NCBI RefSeq assembly: GCF_963678635.1
Contig: NC_087065.1
Span: 70,046,630 to 70,110,629, forward strand
Length of the DNA: 64,000 bases
Source: Symsagittifera roscoffensis
Lineage: Eukaryota; Xenacoelomorpha; Acoela; Convolutidae
Direction: 5' to 3'
The notes under the pieces: model-generated
Databases searched by the model: none
The model's input: the letters and a program-made list of their open reading frames with translations, nothing else
What the model was told of the DNA's origin: nothing
Part shown: positions 11,451 to 23,516 of the stretch, in pieces
How the letters are laid out: each line of letters starts with the position of its first letter
How positions within the stretch are numbered: the first letter of the stretch is position 1
Translations under genes and position numbers: made by a program

Positions 11451-13422
11451 TTTTTCAATAAAACAAGTTCACCAGTATAACAAAAGTCAAAATAAACAAC
11501 AATTTTTCATGTCAAACTTCGAATTTAAACCTATCCACAAATTTTTCAAAATTACGATCTCATCCATAAAATGTTCAAAAAATACGAGTTCCGACATCAT
11601 TTCATTACACGTGTATAATAATACACCATATCAAGTAACATTACCCTTAGGACTTTTAGAACATTGTGAAATAAATGCTACAATTTAACCTATAAATGAA
11701 GTAGCCTACCGCGTTAATAATATACTCCAATTGTTAGATATTTGCCAATCAACAATTCTTGACGAAGAATTACCTATAAATAATAAAACAAGTAATGAAA
11801 AAAGAAAGACAGATTACTTCACAAAAACACCATATTTTAAATCAACATTCAATATAACAAATTACACAAAAGAGCAACAAACATTTTTAACAATGTTTAT
11901 TTTTGAACATTCACAAATTACACAAATTGAGTTTGATAAATTAGCAAAACAACTGTTAAAATATTCAACAGTCTACGCAACATCAAAATTTGACGTTGGA
12001 AAAACTAGCTCATCACTCAACCTCCCGTTAAAACCCAACGCAGTTTTCAAAAAACAAAGAGCAAGTAAAGTACCGATTCACTTACATGACAAGGTAAACA
12101 GATTACTTGACATTTTAGAACAATACGAAATTATCTCACCAGTAAATAAGGAAGAACAACCAAAATGTAACACTTTTATCAACCCTGTTATCATTCTAGC
12201 AAAAGGTGAATCACTAAAAATAGTTTTAGACGCTAGATACCTCAATTCACTAATTGACGAATCAAAATACAATTGGCCTATTGAACCCATACAAGTTATC
12301 TTAACAAAGATAAATGGTAAATATTTCACAACCGCAGATATGAAAAGTGCTTTTAATCAATTGCCACTAGATGAACAATCACGATGTTTAACATAATTTG
12401 TTATTGGAAATCAATAATATGACTTTAATCGCTTATTCTATGGAATGTCCATAGGACCAGCAGCTTTTTCAGCTTTTATGAGTAAAATTTTTAGACCACT
12501 AATACTCAAGAAAAATGCACTCACATACTTAGATGATGTTTTTATGCAATCGCAAACTAAAGAAAAAATGTTTACAGTTGTAAAACAGTATCATAAAATA
12601 CTTCAGAATGAAAATCTGAAGGCAGCTCCCAATAAATCACACTTCTTTCTAACACGCGTTAAATTTTTAGGAAACAATATAGAACACAATATATTAAAAT
12701 CACGCATTGATGCCATTCAAAAACTTCAGCCACCTACAAATAAAAAGAAAATCCAAGAATTTCTTGGAATGTTAAATTTCTTAAGTAAATAAGTTTACAA
12801 AATGCAATTATACTTAAGACCCTGCTATAACACCCTCAGACAACAAAATGATTTTGAATGGACCACTGGACATCAAACACGATTTGAAGAAATTAAAAAA
12901 CTTTTAACTGAACAAATTTCAATCACAAGTCCAGATCCAAATCAACCATTCTATGCAATGTGCGATGCTTCAAATTTTGGCATTGGCGCAGCATTGCTAC
13001 AATCACATAGTGGAACAAATAAAATGAACCTTATATCAGCAAATTCACGATCATTCACACAAGCAGAAATACGACTCTCAACTCTAATGAGAGAATGTAC
13101 AGCTATAATTTTTACACTTACAGAATATGAATTTCTGATACTTGGATCAAAACACCCAACAGTTTTATTTACAGATCACAAACCAATTATATTTCTCTTT
13201 ACACAAAAATCAAATCCAAATCATAGAGTTTATAGATTTCAACTAATTCTAATGAAATTTCCAAACTTACATATAGTTTGGACAGCAGGAAAAAACCTTG
13301 CGTTACCCGATACATTAAGTCGAAATACGCCTCCCGAATTAATTACACGAAAAACTACAGTTGAAATACCACAAAATATTAAATTTTATCTCGCAAAAAA
13401 GATGAAACATCACCACGACTAG
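11422..13422 (+). pseudogene. pol: Reverse transcriptase and RNase H, broken
   Basis: One frame with four in-frame stops where B mostly has sense codons: near 11686, about 12396, about 12415 and about 12792. RT motifs in order are KIVLDARYLN, then TADMKSAFNQ, then GMSIGPAAF, then the catalytic YLDD at 12526-12537, then KFLGNN. RNase H follows with CDAS, RECTAI, FTDHKP and the terminal LPDTLSR. RT copies the element RNA into DNA and RNase H removes the RNA strand. The order RT-RH before integrase is the Ty3/gypsy order. A frameshift of about 2 nt ends this block near 13395. Confidence 0.9.
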
Positions 13423-15313
13423 AATGCAAATATGCAGTAAAAACTGACATTGATCAATCACAGATAAATACTCTACAACATTTTCCACTCTACTGAGATT
13501 GCCAGAATAATCACTACGAAGTTGATTTACTAGGCACATCCACTTTTAAACCAATTCCATACTCACAATGGATAAAAAAATAATACTCAACAAAAGAGAA
13601 TAAAATGACACTCGCATAAAAAAGACCTTTTTCCATTAATTGAAAAAGAAAATTTAACCGATAAAATAAATTTATCAGGACCACAAACAAACGATTCAAA
13701 ATACACAATAAATCAAGTTTTCGACCTCCATGACCCACTTGACACCATTCCCCTATCAAAACTAGAAATTGACAATATTTTTCTTCCCCCAATAGATAAA
13801 ATTACACTTGAACTTTTAAAACAATATCAAAATCTCGACCCAGTAATTAGACAGCTAAAATCATGGCACAAATACAAAACTAAGCCCGTAAAAGCAGATA
13901 CCACAGTTTTAGGAAATAAAACACTCCTCCGATATTTCTGAAAATTTAATAACACAACAATTAACGAAAAAACCGATCTTTTAGAATATCAATTAAATGG
14001 TTCTAAAGTTCCCTGTCTTCCTTTAAGTATGATATTAATAGCCTTTAACATCTCACATACACAAAATACTACAGGACACTCCGGATCAGAGAAAACATAC
14101 TCGAACTTTACACAAAATTTTTATTTCCCAAATGCACCAATTTGGATAAAAGTATTATGCAATGATTGTATAATATGTCAATTGAACAAACCTTATCCAA
14201 ATCAAAAACAAATAGCACAAAAAAAAAGATTTTAAAGTTTATATTTTAACCATCGCATTTCATTCAAAACAAGGGGACCAATTTCACCATCCTCTGAAGG
14301 AAACTCCTACATTATGGTCATTGTTGACGCATTCACACATTATGTAGCACTCAACCCAGTACCACATTGTAATGCTTATTATGCTTACACGACGCTATAT
14401 GAACCTTGGATAGCTAAATTCGGATTACCCGAAATCTTAGTTACAGACAACGGTACAGAATTCATAAATAATGAAATCATCACACTATGCCACTTATATA
14501 ACATCAAACATAAACCACGTACATCTCATGCACCTTGGACAAACGGTTTAGTCGAAGGTATGAACCGTTCACTACAAGAATATCTCCGATGTATCATAAA
14601 TGGAAATGACACAAAATACACAGAATGGTCAGCAGATGTAAAATTATTTCCCTTAGCATACAATTCACAAATCACGACAACTTTAGAGTTGTCACCATAT
14701 GAAATGGTTTTTAATCAAAAGCCACGTAAACCAATTATGTTTACAGCAAATTCCCATAAAAATGCACAAGGGTATTGCCAACCAAATAAAGATTCAATTT
14801 GTTATAACCTACCTTTACACACATGATGAAGATCATTTTCATCACCCACATATTCTTAAATTAGCCTCCGGCACACACACCGAATGGATTTTAAATAGAG
14901 ATAAAAAACACAATGAAATTAACCAAAACGTAACAAAGAAATTGTTACAAAGGCAAAACCTTAACGATCAAATTAATTCACGCTTTACACCAGCCACAGA
15001 TTTAAAAATTGGAACATTTGTCTTAAAACCTAACTTTAATACGCAAAAAAGAATCTCTAAGAAATTACAACCCCTTCGAAAAGGACCATACCAAATAATT
15101 GCCAAACCCACTGACGTAACGTATAAACTTACAGATCCAACTAAAAAAGAAATTGTTCAACATCGTAACAATCTATTGCCCTACTACCCAAAAGAATACG
15201 CACTACGCGAATTAACTCAATCATATTCTTTCACAGGTTTAAAAAATATTCAACATCATCCACATACAGAAAAAGAAATTGATGAACAACACAATGTTCA
15301 TCAAGAAAATTAA
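13423..15313 (+). pseudogene. pol: Integrase with connecting region, broken
   Basis: 13423-14028 is the RH-IN connector with several stops relative to B. Integrase then appears in three pieces. The HHCC zinc domain (14029-14235) has SHTQNTTGHSG and CNDC. The catalytic core is at 14314-14826, with the second Asp in TDNGTEF at 14446 and Glu in GLVEGMNRS. The C-terminal part is at 14699-15313. The first catalytic Asp of B (FDTKG) is Lys here (codon AAA at 14266), so this enzyme would be inactive even without the frameshifts. Integrase joins the DNA copy to the host genome. The tail beyond LLPYYPK runs to a TAA at 15313; B stops earlier. Confidence 0.9.
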
Positions 15314-16350
15314 AATCAAACACAAATCAAAGCTAAAAACAATCAAAAAATATCAGACCCAAAAATACCTCAAAAAGAAAGAAAGAACAAAAAATGATAT
15401 AAAAAGTTTTAGCACAAGAACAAGTAGAAAAATCAGAACATAGAGAATGATCACGACTTAGAAATCAACCACGTAAAAACTACAAAACATTCATCCCACA
15501 ATCTTAATTATTAAAGAAAGTTGAATTTCAAAAACAACTTTGATTTTAAAAATATAATTTTTGCACCTCTGGATCATTTTGAACTTTCTTTTTTCAAGAT
15601 AACATGCTGACAAATATGCAACAATTCTAGTTCAGATTCAGCCAATAGGTTTCACTTAAATCCGTCACCTTCTATATCTCTAACACCAACCTATTAGCCG
15701 AGAGATATTAAACTCCAGGCATATCTATAACTATAACTTTACAACCTCCAGGTCAAAAATAAGCAACTCGCTAAGACTTGACAACTAAAATAAATACCAC
15801 CATAAAATTACAACCCTCCCCTATCTAATAACGCAAAGATCAACAATATTTTCCCAACTCAGACCTCAAAAACCCTCCAACCAAAAATGGGGAATTAGCC
15901 TAAAGTAAAAAAGGACCATAATCATTTGGCCTAAAGTAAAAATATTTCAAAAATACCCCAGATCACCGGACAAATAAAAATAAAGCAAAGAAGACCTCCC
16001 GAACACCATAAAATTAGCCCCCAACAACCTTTCACAAAACTCAACCCACTTGTCAAAAAATTGATAAATAACTCGACCACACTTGAATCTCGCCTCAAAC
16101 AACAAAAAATATTTGACGAAGAAATCATTTCTTAAATGCTCTTCTCTCAGTCAGTCAATATCTTAAATCTTTTAATAAAATTTTTCATACTATTCAAACT
16201 TTTGCTCATATTTTTGTTTGATACTTTTGAATAATTTTAATAATTTTTTGCAACATTTTTCAAATTTTCTACTCCCTATTTGAAGTATAACTCCAACTTT
16301 CCCAAATCATTGATCATATTCACAGGTACGATATTTCAAAGTCTATTTAA
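15314..16350 (+). other. Pol-late region spacer of element A
   Basis: About 1 kb without a long ORF, alignable to 40545-41723 in B. It ends with CATATTCACAG at about 16315-16325, a candidate splice acceptor 26 nt before the small membrane ORF. Env genes of gypsy-type elements are usually expressed from a spliced RNA, so an acceptor here would fit; this is inferred. Confidence 0.55.
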
Positions 16351-16449
16351 ATGATACGAACAATTTTTAGTAGAACAGATATTTTTTTACTACTTGTAAT
16401 TTTCATCACATTGTTATCATCCCTAATACTGACAATTGCAAATGTGTAA
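16351..16449 (+). pseudogene. Small two-segment membrane ORF, truncated
   Basis: Starts MIRTIFSRTDIFLL, matching the intact 62-aa ORF at 41724 in B. A small indel after the first hydrophobic segment gives an early TAA at 16447-16449, so only 32 residues and one membrane segment remain. See the B copy for role. Confidence 0.6.
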
Positions 16450-16559
16450 AAAAGGCAATAGTCACATTCGCCTTAGCAACAATCTTTTTAATTCTTTTCA
16501 TTGAAGAATACTACAATAAACATAAATCTTCCCACTAGAAAAAATCAATCGGACACTTT

Positions 16560-17691
16560 CAAAAATTGCTAACCAACAATCACAAAATCAGTCTTCACCG
16601 AAAATCATCCCAAGAAAACCCAGCAATACCCACAACTACCCAAAACCCCCAAACATCCACACGAATTTCTTTTCAAGATAACCCATACACTTTTGAAGAA
16701 CGACACGCTCGCTTATCCGAACCATTAGAACCAGTTCAGCGACAGGCACCTCTAAGTGAACCAACATATAATATGTACCCCACATTACCACAAGAATTAA
16801 GCAGAATAAGAAACATTAGTCAAAATCAAAATACAGTAGACATAAATAGACAAATTATACATCCACAAAGAAATAGAAGTTTTCAAACCCTTAGAGTTCA
16901 TTTTGATATACCCCAGTCACCAACACCAAGTACTACAAAAATTTCAAGTAGTACATTGCCAGAAACTCCCAAACTACTTTCACAACATAGCACCTCAAAT
17001 ATCTCCTCAGATTACTTAGGTTCAACACCAACATCTGAACAAATATGTGAAAATCCGTTTAACCCCCCCCCCCCCCCCAACCCCACTGCACGACTACCAT
17101 ATTGGGCAACACACTCATATACACAAGGTGAACCAAACTTAGTGAATGATCCAATAGATATTTCTACGGATACAACACTATCATCACTACCAGAAACATA
17201 GAAACATTATCACTACCGTCAACGCCATCATTAAGTCAAATTTCACCGACGCTTTTCCCTTTAAATTTTCCAAATAACCTCGACGCTAGATATCGAGAAC
17301 AATCATCAACAAATATCCCTTTACGATTAGACTGGAATACATTTGTAGCACCCCCACCATTATTTGGACCACATCAAGATAGTAACCGACTCCACAGTTG
17401 GGCACTCAACAGACTACAATATAGACAAGATATCCACGAAGATATTCGTGAACACAATATTCAAATACTTCAACAAAATAGTCTCCAATTAAAGTTTGAA
17501 ATCACGATCAAACTTAACAATATTAACATCCCTACCCATTAAATCTACCAAATATAACAGCTCAATCGCTACCACCATCATTTATAACAACTGAAGTAAT
17601 ATATAAATACGATAGATATACAAAAAACACAATTGATTACATCACATTTTATAACCCATACTCAGGATTATCATACACATGTATATTCTAA
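16560..17691 (+). pseudogene. ORF3, proline/serine-rich late protein, frameshifted
   Basis: Open from about 16560 to TAG at 17199. There an 8-nt tandem duplication (GAAACATA) and a later 4-nt deletion shift the frame; the aligned frame ends at TAA 17689-17691, 13 nt inside the env start. The product is rich in Pro, Ser, Thr, Gln and Asn, with a more structured C-terminal part (LDWNTF, RLQYRQDIHEDI). No in-frame ATG occurs in the first ~70 codons; the first, at 16773, is not an ATG in B. It may be reached by splicing or ribosomal shifting from the small membrane ORF. A YPTL sequence at 16776-16787 resembles a YPxL late-budding motif. A run of 16 C at about 17063 encodes poly-Pro, against 6 C in B. 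No known family. Confidence 0.6.
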
Positions 17692-20295
17692 AAATATTAA
17701 CATTTCAACACATCTTTTTTCTAATATTTTCCGACCAAAACACAAATCCTTCTACTCGCACAGGACCCCAGGATTTATTAGTAACACACTATGATTGTGA
17801 AGAAAACGAACAAAAAACACTACACAAATATGCAATAAATCAAGTATCACAATGCGAAACAGAACCACAAGATATAGAAACTACAAATGTAATAGCAACA
17901 TTATATTCAAAAGCCCGAGCAACAACAGTCACAGGATATAAAATTACAGCAACGTTTTCCGAAAAGAAAGTACAATGTTCACAAGTTTCCAATGGAAATA
18001 AGAACCGACTTGATCACGAATCATTTTATCAAAGTAATATAGAACGACTTTTACATCTAAATCCCGATGATTGTAAAAACGAACTACTCAGACTAAACAT
18101 CACAAGAAATAAAAACACAGACAGAAAAATAGTAAATTTTCAAGTCTTTGCCGATTCTGTATATCAAGCAGAACTTGAACGATATCAAGGACATATAAAA
18201 TAAGACGAAAGATACCCATACAACGGCGCACACGGAAGATTAACTTATGACATACACGATAAACACTGGATACCACGCATTGGAATAAATGACCCCTCAA
18301 ACTGCAAAGCAGACACAAAAAATAAAGGATATCAAGAAATAATGTTTTTCGATTGGAAAATACAACTAGAAAAAGTACAACTCACACGAGGTTTATCTGA
18401 TAACACAATGATCTATCAAGGAATAAGATCACCTTGCAAAATTGATCAAGGTTATTGTGACCCTACAACAAGGACCCAAGCAACAATTGTTTGGTTTCGC
18501 GAAGATACATGCACAACATTCCAATTAGCAAAATACACGCTCGAATGATAAAATTTCATGAAAAGTATTTTATAGAATCAATTCCATACGAACAAGTAAA
18601 CCCATCCCGAAAACAAAGTTATGATTTTAGAAATATTCATGATATAGAAAAGAAAATAACACGTTTCCAAATCTATCAAGAAAGAGAATTTGCATGTAAA
18701 TACAGAAATCCACTTTATATGACACAATACTCTGAAATACTTGTCGAATACGAAAGAGGTTTCGACATGACCACTGGAAAAATAAAATTTAACCCTTATG
18801 CCACAAGTCATCCTATAAATGAAGGAACATCATACATCCCAGTTAACTTTCAAAAAAACACAGGTCAACCTGGTAGAAAATTAAAACCATATGACAGTAA
18901 AAGCACACGTTTACAAGAACTATCACTAATGAATAGCACCTATTTTGGTAATCTTCATTACGATATCCACTTAGATATGAAGTTAGACTACACAATAAGT
19001 AGAATTTTTCCAGAAATGTCACTCTCCGATTTAGAGACACTTCATCAACTATGCGAATTGGAAAGAACACAAATCCTACAATCACTCGCACTAGCAGTAC
19101 TGAAAATACCTTACGCAGGATACTTATTATCAGGAAACAGATCAAATTTTCTGGATTACGAAGGAAATATTTTATGGTTCTATACTTGTACCAAACAAGT
19201 ATCACCACTATATGTTTTTGAAGACAAACGTTGTTATAAAAGAATCCCTATATTCTATAAAAATAAAGTACATTTTGTCGACACACTTTCAAGACGAACA
19301 TATCTTTGGGATACCGCAGTCCTATGTGGATCAGAAAATAGCCACAATGTAGTACAATTAAATCCTGATGAAGATAAATACTATCTCCTTACACCATACC
19401 CTACATTAATGCAATCACTCAAAAAAATTTCACCCGAAAGCATCAGAGCTATTGCTCGTAATCCAAATATTGATTTACAATCAGTTGGAATATATTCTAA
19501 ATCAGATATCGAACATCACATTAGAACACAACAATTTCAGGAAATATTAACACAAATGGACACAATACAAAGACAATCGATTGACCAGAATTTAGGAAAA
19601 CTTGCCAAAACCGCAGGATTTGCAGACATTTCTACACAAGACTATAGCGGATATTTTAGAGACATTAAATACTACATATATTTAAACGGTGAAAAATACA
19701 GACCACAAGATATTTTACCTATAAATATTTTCAGTTTTGTCACCTTAAAGAACGAAATTCTAGCTTTCCTAGGATGGCCGTATTACATCTTAGAAAAATT
19801 AACTATCTTATACGCCATGTTTAATTTTATAGGATTTCTTTTCTCACTCTTAAAAGGAATATATAACACATGCGCTATACACACACAAGTAAACAGACAA
19901 GCAAGTGTAGCATGTATACTATTTGCAGGATTTTTTGGAATTTTTTCATCATCAATAAACAAAATACTTCTAGATGCACAAATAAAAGAATATAACACAA
20001 AAATATCCACAAGACAAGACACTTACGACGAAGAACACAATAATATAGAAATAACACCTTCCGCACCACAGTTGCCACCCCTACCACAAAATCATCCATT
20101 ATCATTAGTTCACTGAAATTTCCGAAACCTAGCAATCACAAATAATCCAAATTCCAGACCAAATACAACACAAAGTCCCATCCAACATATAATGACACAT
20201 AATTCACAAAATGATAATACATACGAACAAATTATAGAACAACCCCAACCACCACTTTTCAGTCTCAACATAATCATTTTTTTAGCCCACGATGA
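17679..20295 (+). pseudogene. env: Env-like glycoprotein, broken (element A)
   Basis: ATG 17679 opens a classic signal peptide (about 18 residues, hydrophobic, ending FLIFS). A Cys-containing ectodomain with Asn-glycosylation sites follows, about 870 codons in total up to the TGA at 20293-20295. Near the C-terminus there is a hydrophobic stretch (about 19755-19870), a second one (about 19905-19970) and a tail with PSAP at 20057-20068. Breaks: TAA at 18201-18203, a one-base deletion near 18531, TGA at 20114-20116 and a one-base loss in the tail. A surface glycoprotein role is inferred from topology and position after pol. The fold was not recognised; an errantivirus F-type, a gB-like or a chuvirus/rhabdovirus-type glycoprotein are all open. 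Confidence 0.7.
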
Positions 20296-21541
20296 GCCGA
20301 CAACTTGGATCCCTCCATCGCTCAAATTCCCACCAAGCCAACCTCCAAACTCAAATTCCAATAATTCCACTTTTTGCTTTCCCACCACCCGATTTTCCGA
20401 TTATTAATATATCATCAAGCACGAATTCTGATACTAACTCAGATATTTCAGTTTTACATTCTATCTCACAATTTAATAACTCTAATGTAGAAACCCCCGA
20501 CGAATTTGCAGACTCCGAACCATCTCCCTCTTTTTATACCCAGACCAACTCCTCAGTTTTTTCAAAACCCCCTTTTCAACCAATTCCATCTAATCATCCA
20601 CTCCCATCCAATTCCACTCCTTCTTATGCTTCCCAAGTGACCCCAAACTATTCTCCACTTCATTCCGACAGATCATATAGTAATTCCCCAGATACCCCCC
20701 AAATTTCCCAGGAGCTCGATAATTTAATAACTTTACAACAACAATTAAAACACCCCAAAACCTTTACAATACATCAACTATCATCCACAATAACATTCTC
20801 AAATCCACCTACTCCCACACCCTCCTCAGCTTACACTCCATCATTAGCACAATCATCCACATCCACCGAAACACCTACTAGCACTCACAGAGCTTATCGC
20901 ACTTTTAAATGAAAATTTCCAAATCACCCATTCCCAACCAAACCCGGAACAGCCCGCGAATATATTAATCACCCGCAACACACCAACACAAAAAAATTTC
21001 TTGAATTCACCTTACCCTCATTTCCGCAAAATACATTTAACACACCTAACGATACTAATGACACACGCAATTTTGTAGATGAACATGTTCTAATGCCAAC
21101 ACTTCATTGGACAGCTTATTATAATTTTACTAAACCCCTTTGCCTACCACTAACAAATACACATGACATCATAGAAAAGAACAAAAACATGTTATATAGA
21201 CTCACCACAACACTAACACCTCGACAATTTACTTACGTTGGATATAAAAAGTTACTAAAAACATTCACTGCACCCCGAGCTAACGAACTTGCAATAGAAT
21301 ACTACGATCATGATATCATCTGCCCTAATCTAGACCAATTTTTAGATGAAGACCGCTTCGCAAACCCGCAACTAACAGAAAAATTTTTCATCAAAACATC
21401 ATACGTATTCACACTTAATATTTTTGATAGAAAGAATGACCACATTATTTCAGAATCACTAGCTGATATTGAAGCATACGAGAGCTTCTATGATAAATTT
21501 TAGTTATTTTCACTAACCTTTCAATTTCTTTCACCACATGA
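20292..21541 (+). pseudogene. ORF4, low-complexity N-terminus plus conserved C-terminal domain, broken
   Basis: Starts at ATG 20292, which overlaps the env stop as ATGA. The first ~206 codons are open (Ser/Pro/Thr/Asn-rich) until TGA at 20910-20912, where B has AGA. The conserved C-terminal domain continues in pieces, notably 21093-21503, with LHWTAYYNF, RQFTYVGYKK and DRFANPQLTEKFF, closing near 21539. The intact B version has 417 residues. No known fold was recognised. Its position after env and its tight coupling suggest a late accessory or structural product. Confidence 0.6.
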
Positions 21542-22103
21542 AGGCAATTTGCACTGTTCCCACGATATTATGTTACGCACTAAACAAACGCTCACATATA
21601 CATACTATCGTTTTATATAAAATCATTTTGATTTACACACCCCATCAAGACAACCTCACCATCGTTTTCAGTTTCTTAACTCATAGTACACGTCACCATT
21701 TTTCCTTAATTTTACATATTGCATCAAAGATACTAACCTCCACGGCATCCTTCGCAACTATGACCCAGTTACCCAAATGTATATATTCTGTCCCATCACG
21801 AAGACCTTCAATGCCGAAGAATCCAGACCCTTTCTTATCCCGCATGAAATTATCCAGCCTATTGAAATACCCATATTAGAATTCATTCACAATACTAAAT
21901 GTAATCATAAAACATATATCCTCATTCAAAACACACCTTGCGAGTTTGCAGTTGGCACCGAAGAACTAAAAACTATTAAAGCACTTCAATTGCTTTGGCC
22001 ACTGCTTCAAACCAAAAACATCATTCGCATACTAGCAAAATTACTAACAAATTCCGACATGATACACGACATCTTCACCCACGGTTTTTTCCCCGACGAC
22101 TAA
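21538..22103 (+). pseudogene. ORF5a, frameshifted copy
   Basis: ATG 21538 lies in an ATGA overlap with the ORF4 stop. The reading is split by an indel between about 21780 and 21880; the second part (21777-22103) matches the B product (CPITKTFNAEESRPF, then TEELKTIKALQLLWPLLQ, ending HGFFPDD). Stop TAA at 22101-22103 is followed at once by CAG and a splice-donor-like GTAAGT. No family was recognised. Confidence 0.6.
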
Positions 22104-22106
22104 CAG

Positions 22107-22184
22107 GTAAGTATAATTTATACATATTCTTCACTAATAAATTTAAAATAAATACTAACCATTCTTTACTCATGTTTCATTTAG
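22107..22184 (+). other. Candidate 78-nt intron between ORF5a and ORF5b
   Basis: Donor CAG|GTAAGT at 22107, branch-point-like TACTAAC at 22153-22159, pyrimidine-rich run and acceptor TTTCATTTAG ending at 22184. The same 78 nt occur twice in B (47384-47461 and 48923-49000). ORF5b is open directly from 22185 and is in frame with ORF5a across the junction, separated from it by the ORF5a TAA and one CAG codon. Splicing is inferred from the motifs only. Confidence 0.5.
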
Positions 22185-22751
22185 ATCTTTAGTCTTCATA
22201 CCACGATCATCTGCAAAAAACAAAAAAGCAAAATAAAAAAGAAACTTGTTAAAATTTTTCTAAACTTCATTAATATTTTCACATATTGTATTAAAGACAC
22301 TAACCTTCATGGTATTCTTCGCAATTATGATCCCATAACCCAAATGTACATCTTCTGTCCCATCACCAAGACCTTCAACGCCGAAGAATCCCGACCCTTC
22401 CTTATCCCGCACGAGTTTGTTCAACCTATAGAAATCCCCATTTTAGAATTCATCCATAACACTAAATTCAATCACAAATTATATAATCTAATCCAAAACA
22501 CACCTTATGAGTTTGCAGTTGGCACTGAAGAACTAACCACTATTAAGGCACTTCAATTGCTTTGGCCACTGCTACAAACTAAAAACATAATACGCATACT
22601 AGCCAAATTACTAACAACATCAGATGATCCCATCACACTCGAACAAAAGAATGGCCAAACACAACCGACATGCCGTCCACAATCACGACTCAAAGGATTT
22701 AGAGTACGACTTGACCTCGCAGAAAAGGACTTCATTGAACTAGAGCAATGA
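22185..22751 (+). CDS. ORF5b, paralogue of ORF5a
   Basis: Open for 188 codons from the acceptor-like site to TGA at 22751; the first ATG is only at 22344. From about codon 33 it parallels ORF5a (TYCIKDTNLHGIL, CPITKTFNAEESRPF, EELTTIKALQLLWPLLQ), then has its own C-terminus ending KGFRVRLDLAEKDFIELEQ. In B only that C-terminal 42-codon part survives (50055-50183). Two compensating small indels alter the residues around 22645-22690 relative to B. It looks like an old tandem duplicate of ORF5a with a distinct end; without a spliced upstream exon it has no early start codon. Function unknown. Confidence 0.5.
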   Translation: MFSLHTTIICKKQKSKIKKKLVKIFLNFINIFTYCIKDTNLHGILRNYDPITQMYIFCPITKTFNAEESRPFLIPHEFVQPIEIPILEFIHNTKFNHKLYNLIQNTPYEFAVGTEELTTIKALQLLWPLLQTKNIIRILAKLLTTSDDPITLEQKNGQTQPTCRPQSRLKGFRVRLDLAEKDFIELEQ

Positions 22752-23102
22752 CCACCTCGATGTTCAAGTATACGTACACATCCGAGTTACAAGTCATCCC
22801 TTCCACACACGATCTTCACGCCATTCCCAGACGAGGCGGCACACAAAACAGTTCTCTACTAATACAGAAAAACCTGTCATAGCAAACCATTTTGAAATCG
22901 GATTGATTTCATTGGGGATCACAGTCGTTGTCGAATGACGACGTAACAATTTCCTATCCGTAATTCCAGCGTCCTGGAACATTCTTCTCCAAGAGGAACC
23001 GGATAAGAAAATGATGTTCGCCAAATACCAACGTTCATCATCCATCCTTCAAATTGCAGAGAAGAAAGATAGTTCTAAAAAACTCTGTAAACCCCGGATG
23101 GG
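22752..23102 (+). other. 3' untranslated tail of element A
   Basis: About 350 bp between ORF5b and the LTR, closely similar to 30280-30625 and 50184-50482. It ends CCCGGATGGG directly before the LTR. That is the position of the polypurine tract, although the purine run is short. Confidence 0.6.
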
Positions 23103-23512
23103 TGGAACCTGATCTAAACTACATTTTATTATTGGATAAATTAGATATTTTACCACTGTAAAATATTTAATAGTAACCAATCGTAATCCATCAAACTAAC
23201 AACCCACTTATTTTTAAGTGCTGAAATTACTTGTAATTTCAGCACCAGAGAGATTTGAATTTAACTTAGAAATTAGTTGCCTCTCCAAGAGAACTTCAGT
23301 AGTTGCAATAAGCCAGTATACTCTAGATCTATTGAGCCTAGCAGAGACTAGTTGAACACCCTAAGACTAGTAGATATAAGAGTAAGATTAGGATCGGTAT
23401 TAGACTAAGAAGTTGCACGAATCTATCCGGCCGAAAATAAGATAGCGTGACGAGCAGACGGTGTACCCTATCCGAAATTACTCAATGAGTTAACCACATC
23501 GGTCCGAACTCA
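23103..23512 (+). repeat. 3' LTR of element A
   Basis: 410 bp, TG...CA ends, matching 5198-5607 with about 14 differences by eye. Followed by TATA at 23513-23516, the right target duplication. Confidence 0.95.
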
Positions 23513-23516
23513 TATA
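23513..23516. repeat. Target-site duplication of element A, right (TATA)
   Basis: Matches 5194-5197. Confidence 0.85.

Larger units (their letters stand above)
5198..23512 (+). mobile_element. Element A: giant env-bearing Ty3/gypsy LTR retroelement (degraded)
   Basis: An 18,315-bp element bounded by two 410-bp LTRs that start TGGAAC and end AACTCA, flanked by the direct repeat TATA. The internal order is primer-binding site, ORF0, leader, ORF1, gag-pro-RT-RH-IN, small membrane ORF, proline-rich ORF3, env-like ORF, ORF4, ORF5a, ORF5b. The order RT-RNase H-integrase, the YLDD motif and the DD35E integrase layout place it in Ty3/gypsy (Metaviridae). The LTRs differ at about 14 positions by eye (roughly 3-4%), so the insertion is not recent. 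Most ORFs carry stops and frameshifts relative to element B at 29797-50892; ORF0, ORF1 and ORF5b remain open. It is about twice the usual gypsy size because of the long Gag N-terminus and the late ORFs. Confidence 0.95.
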
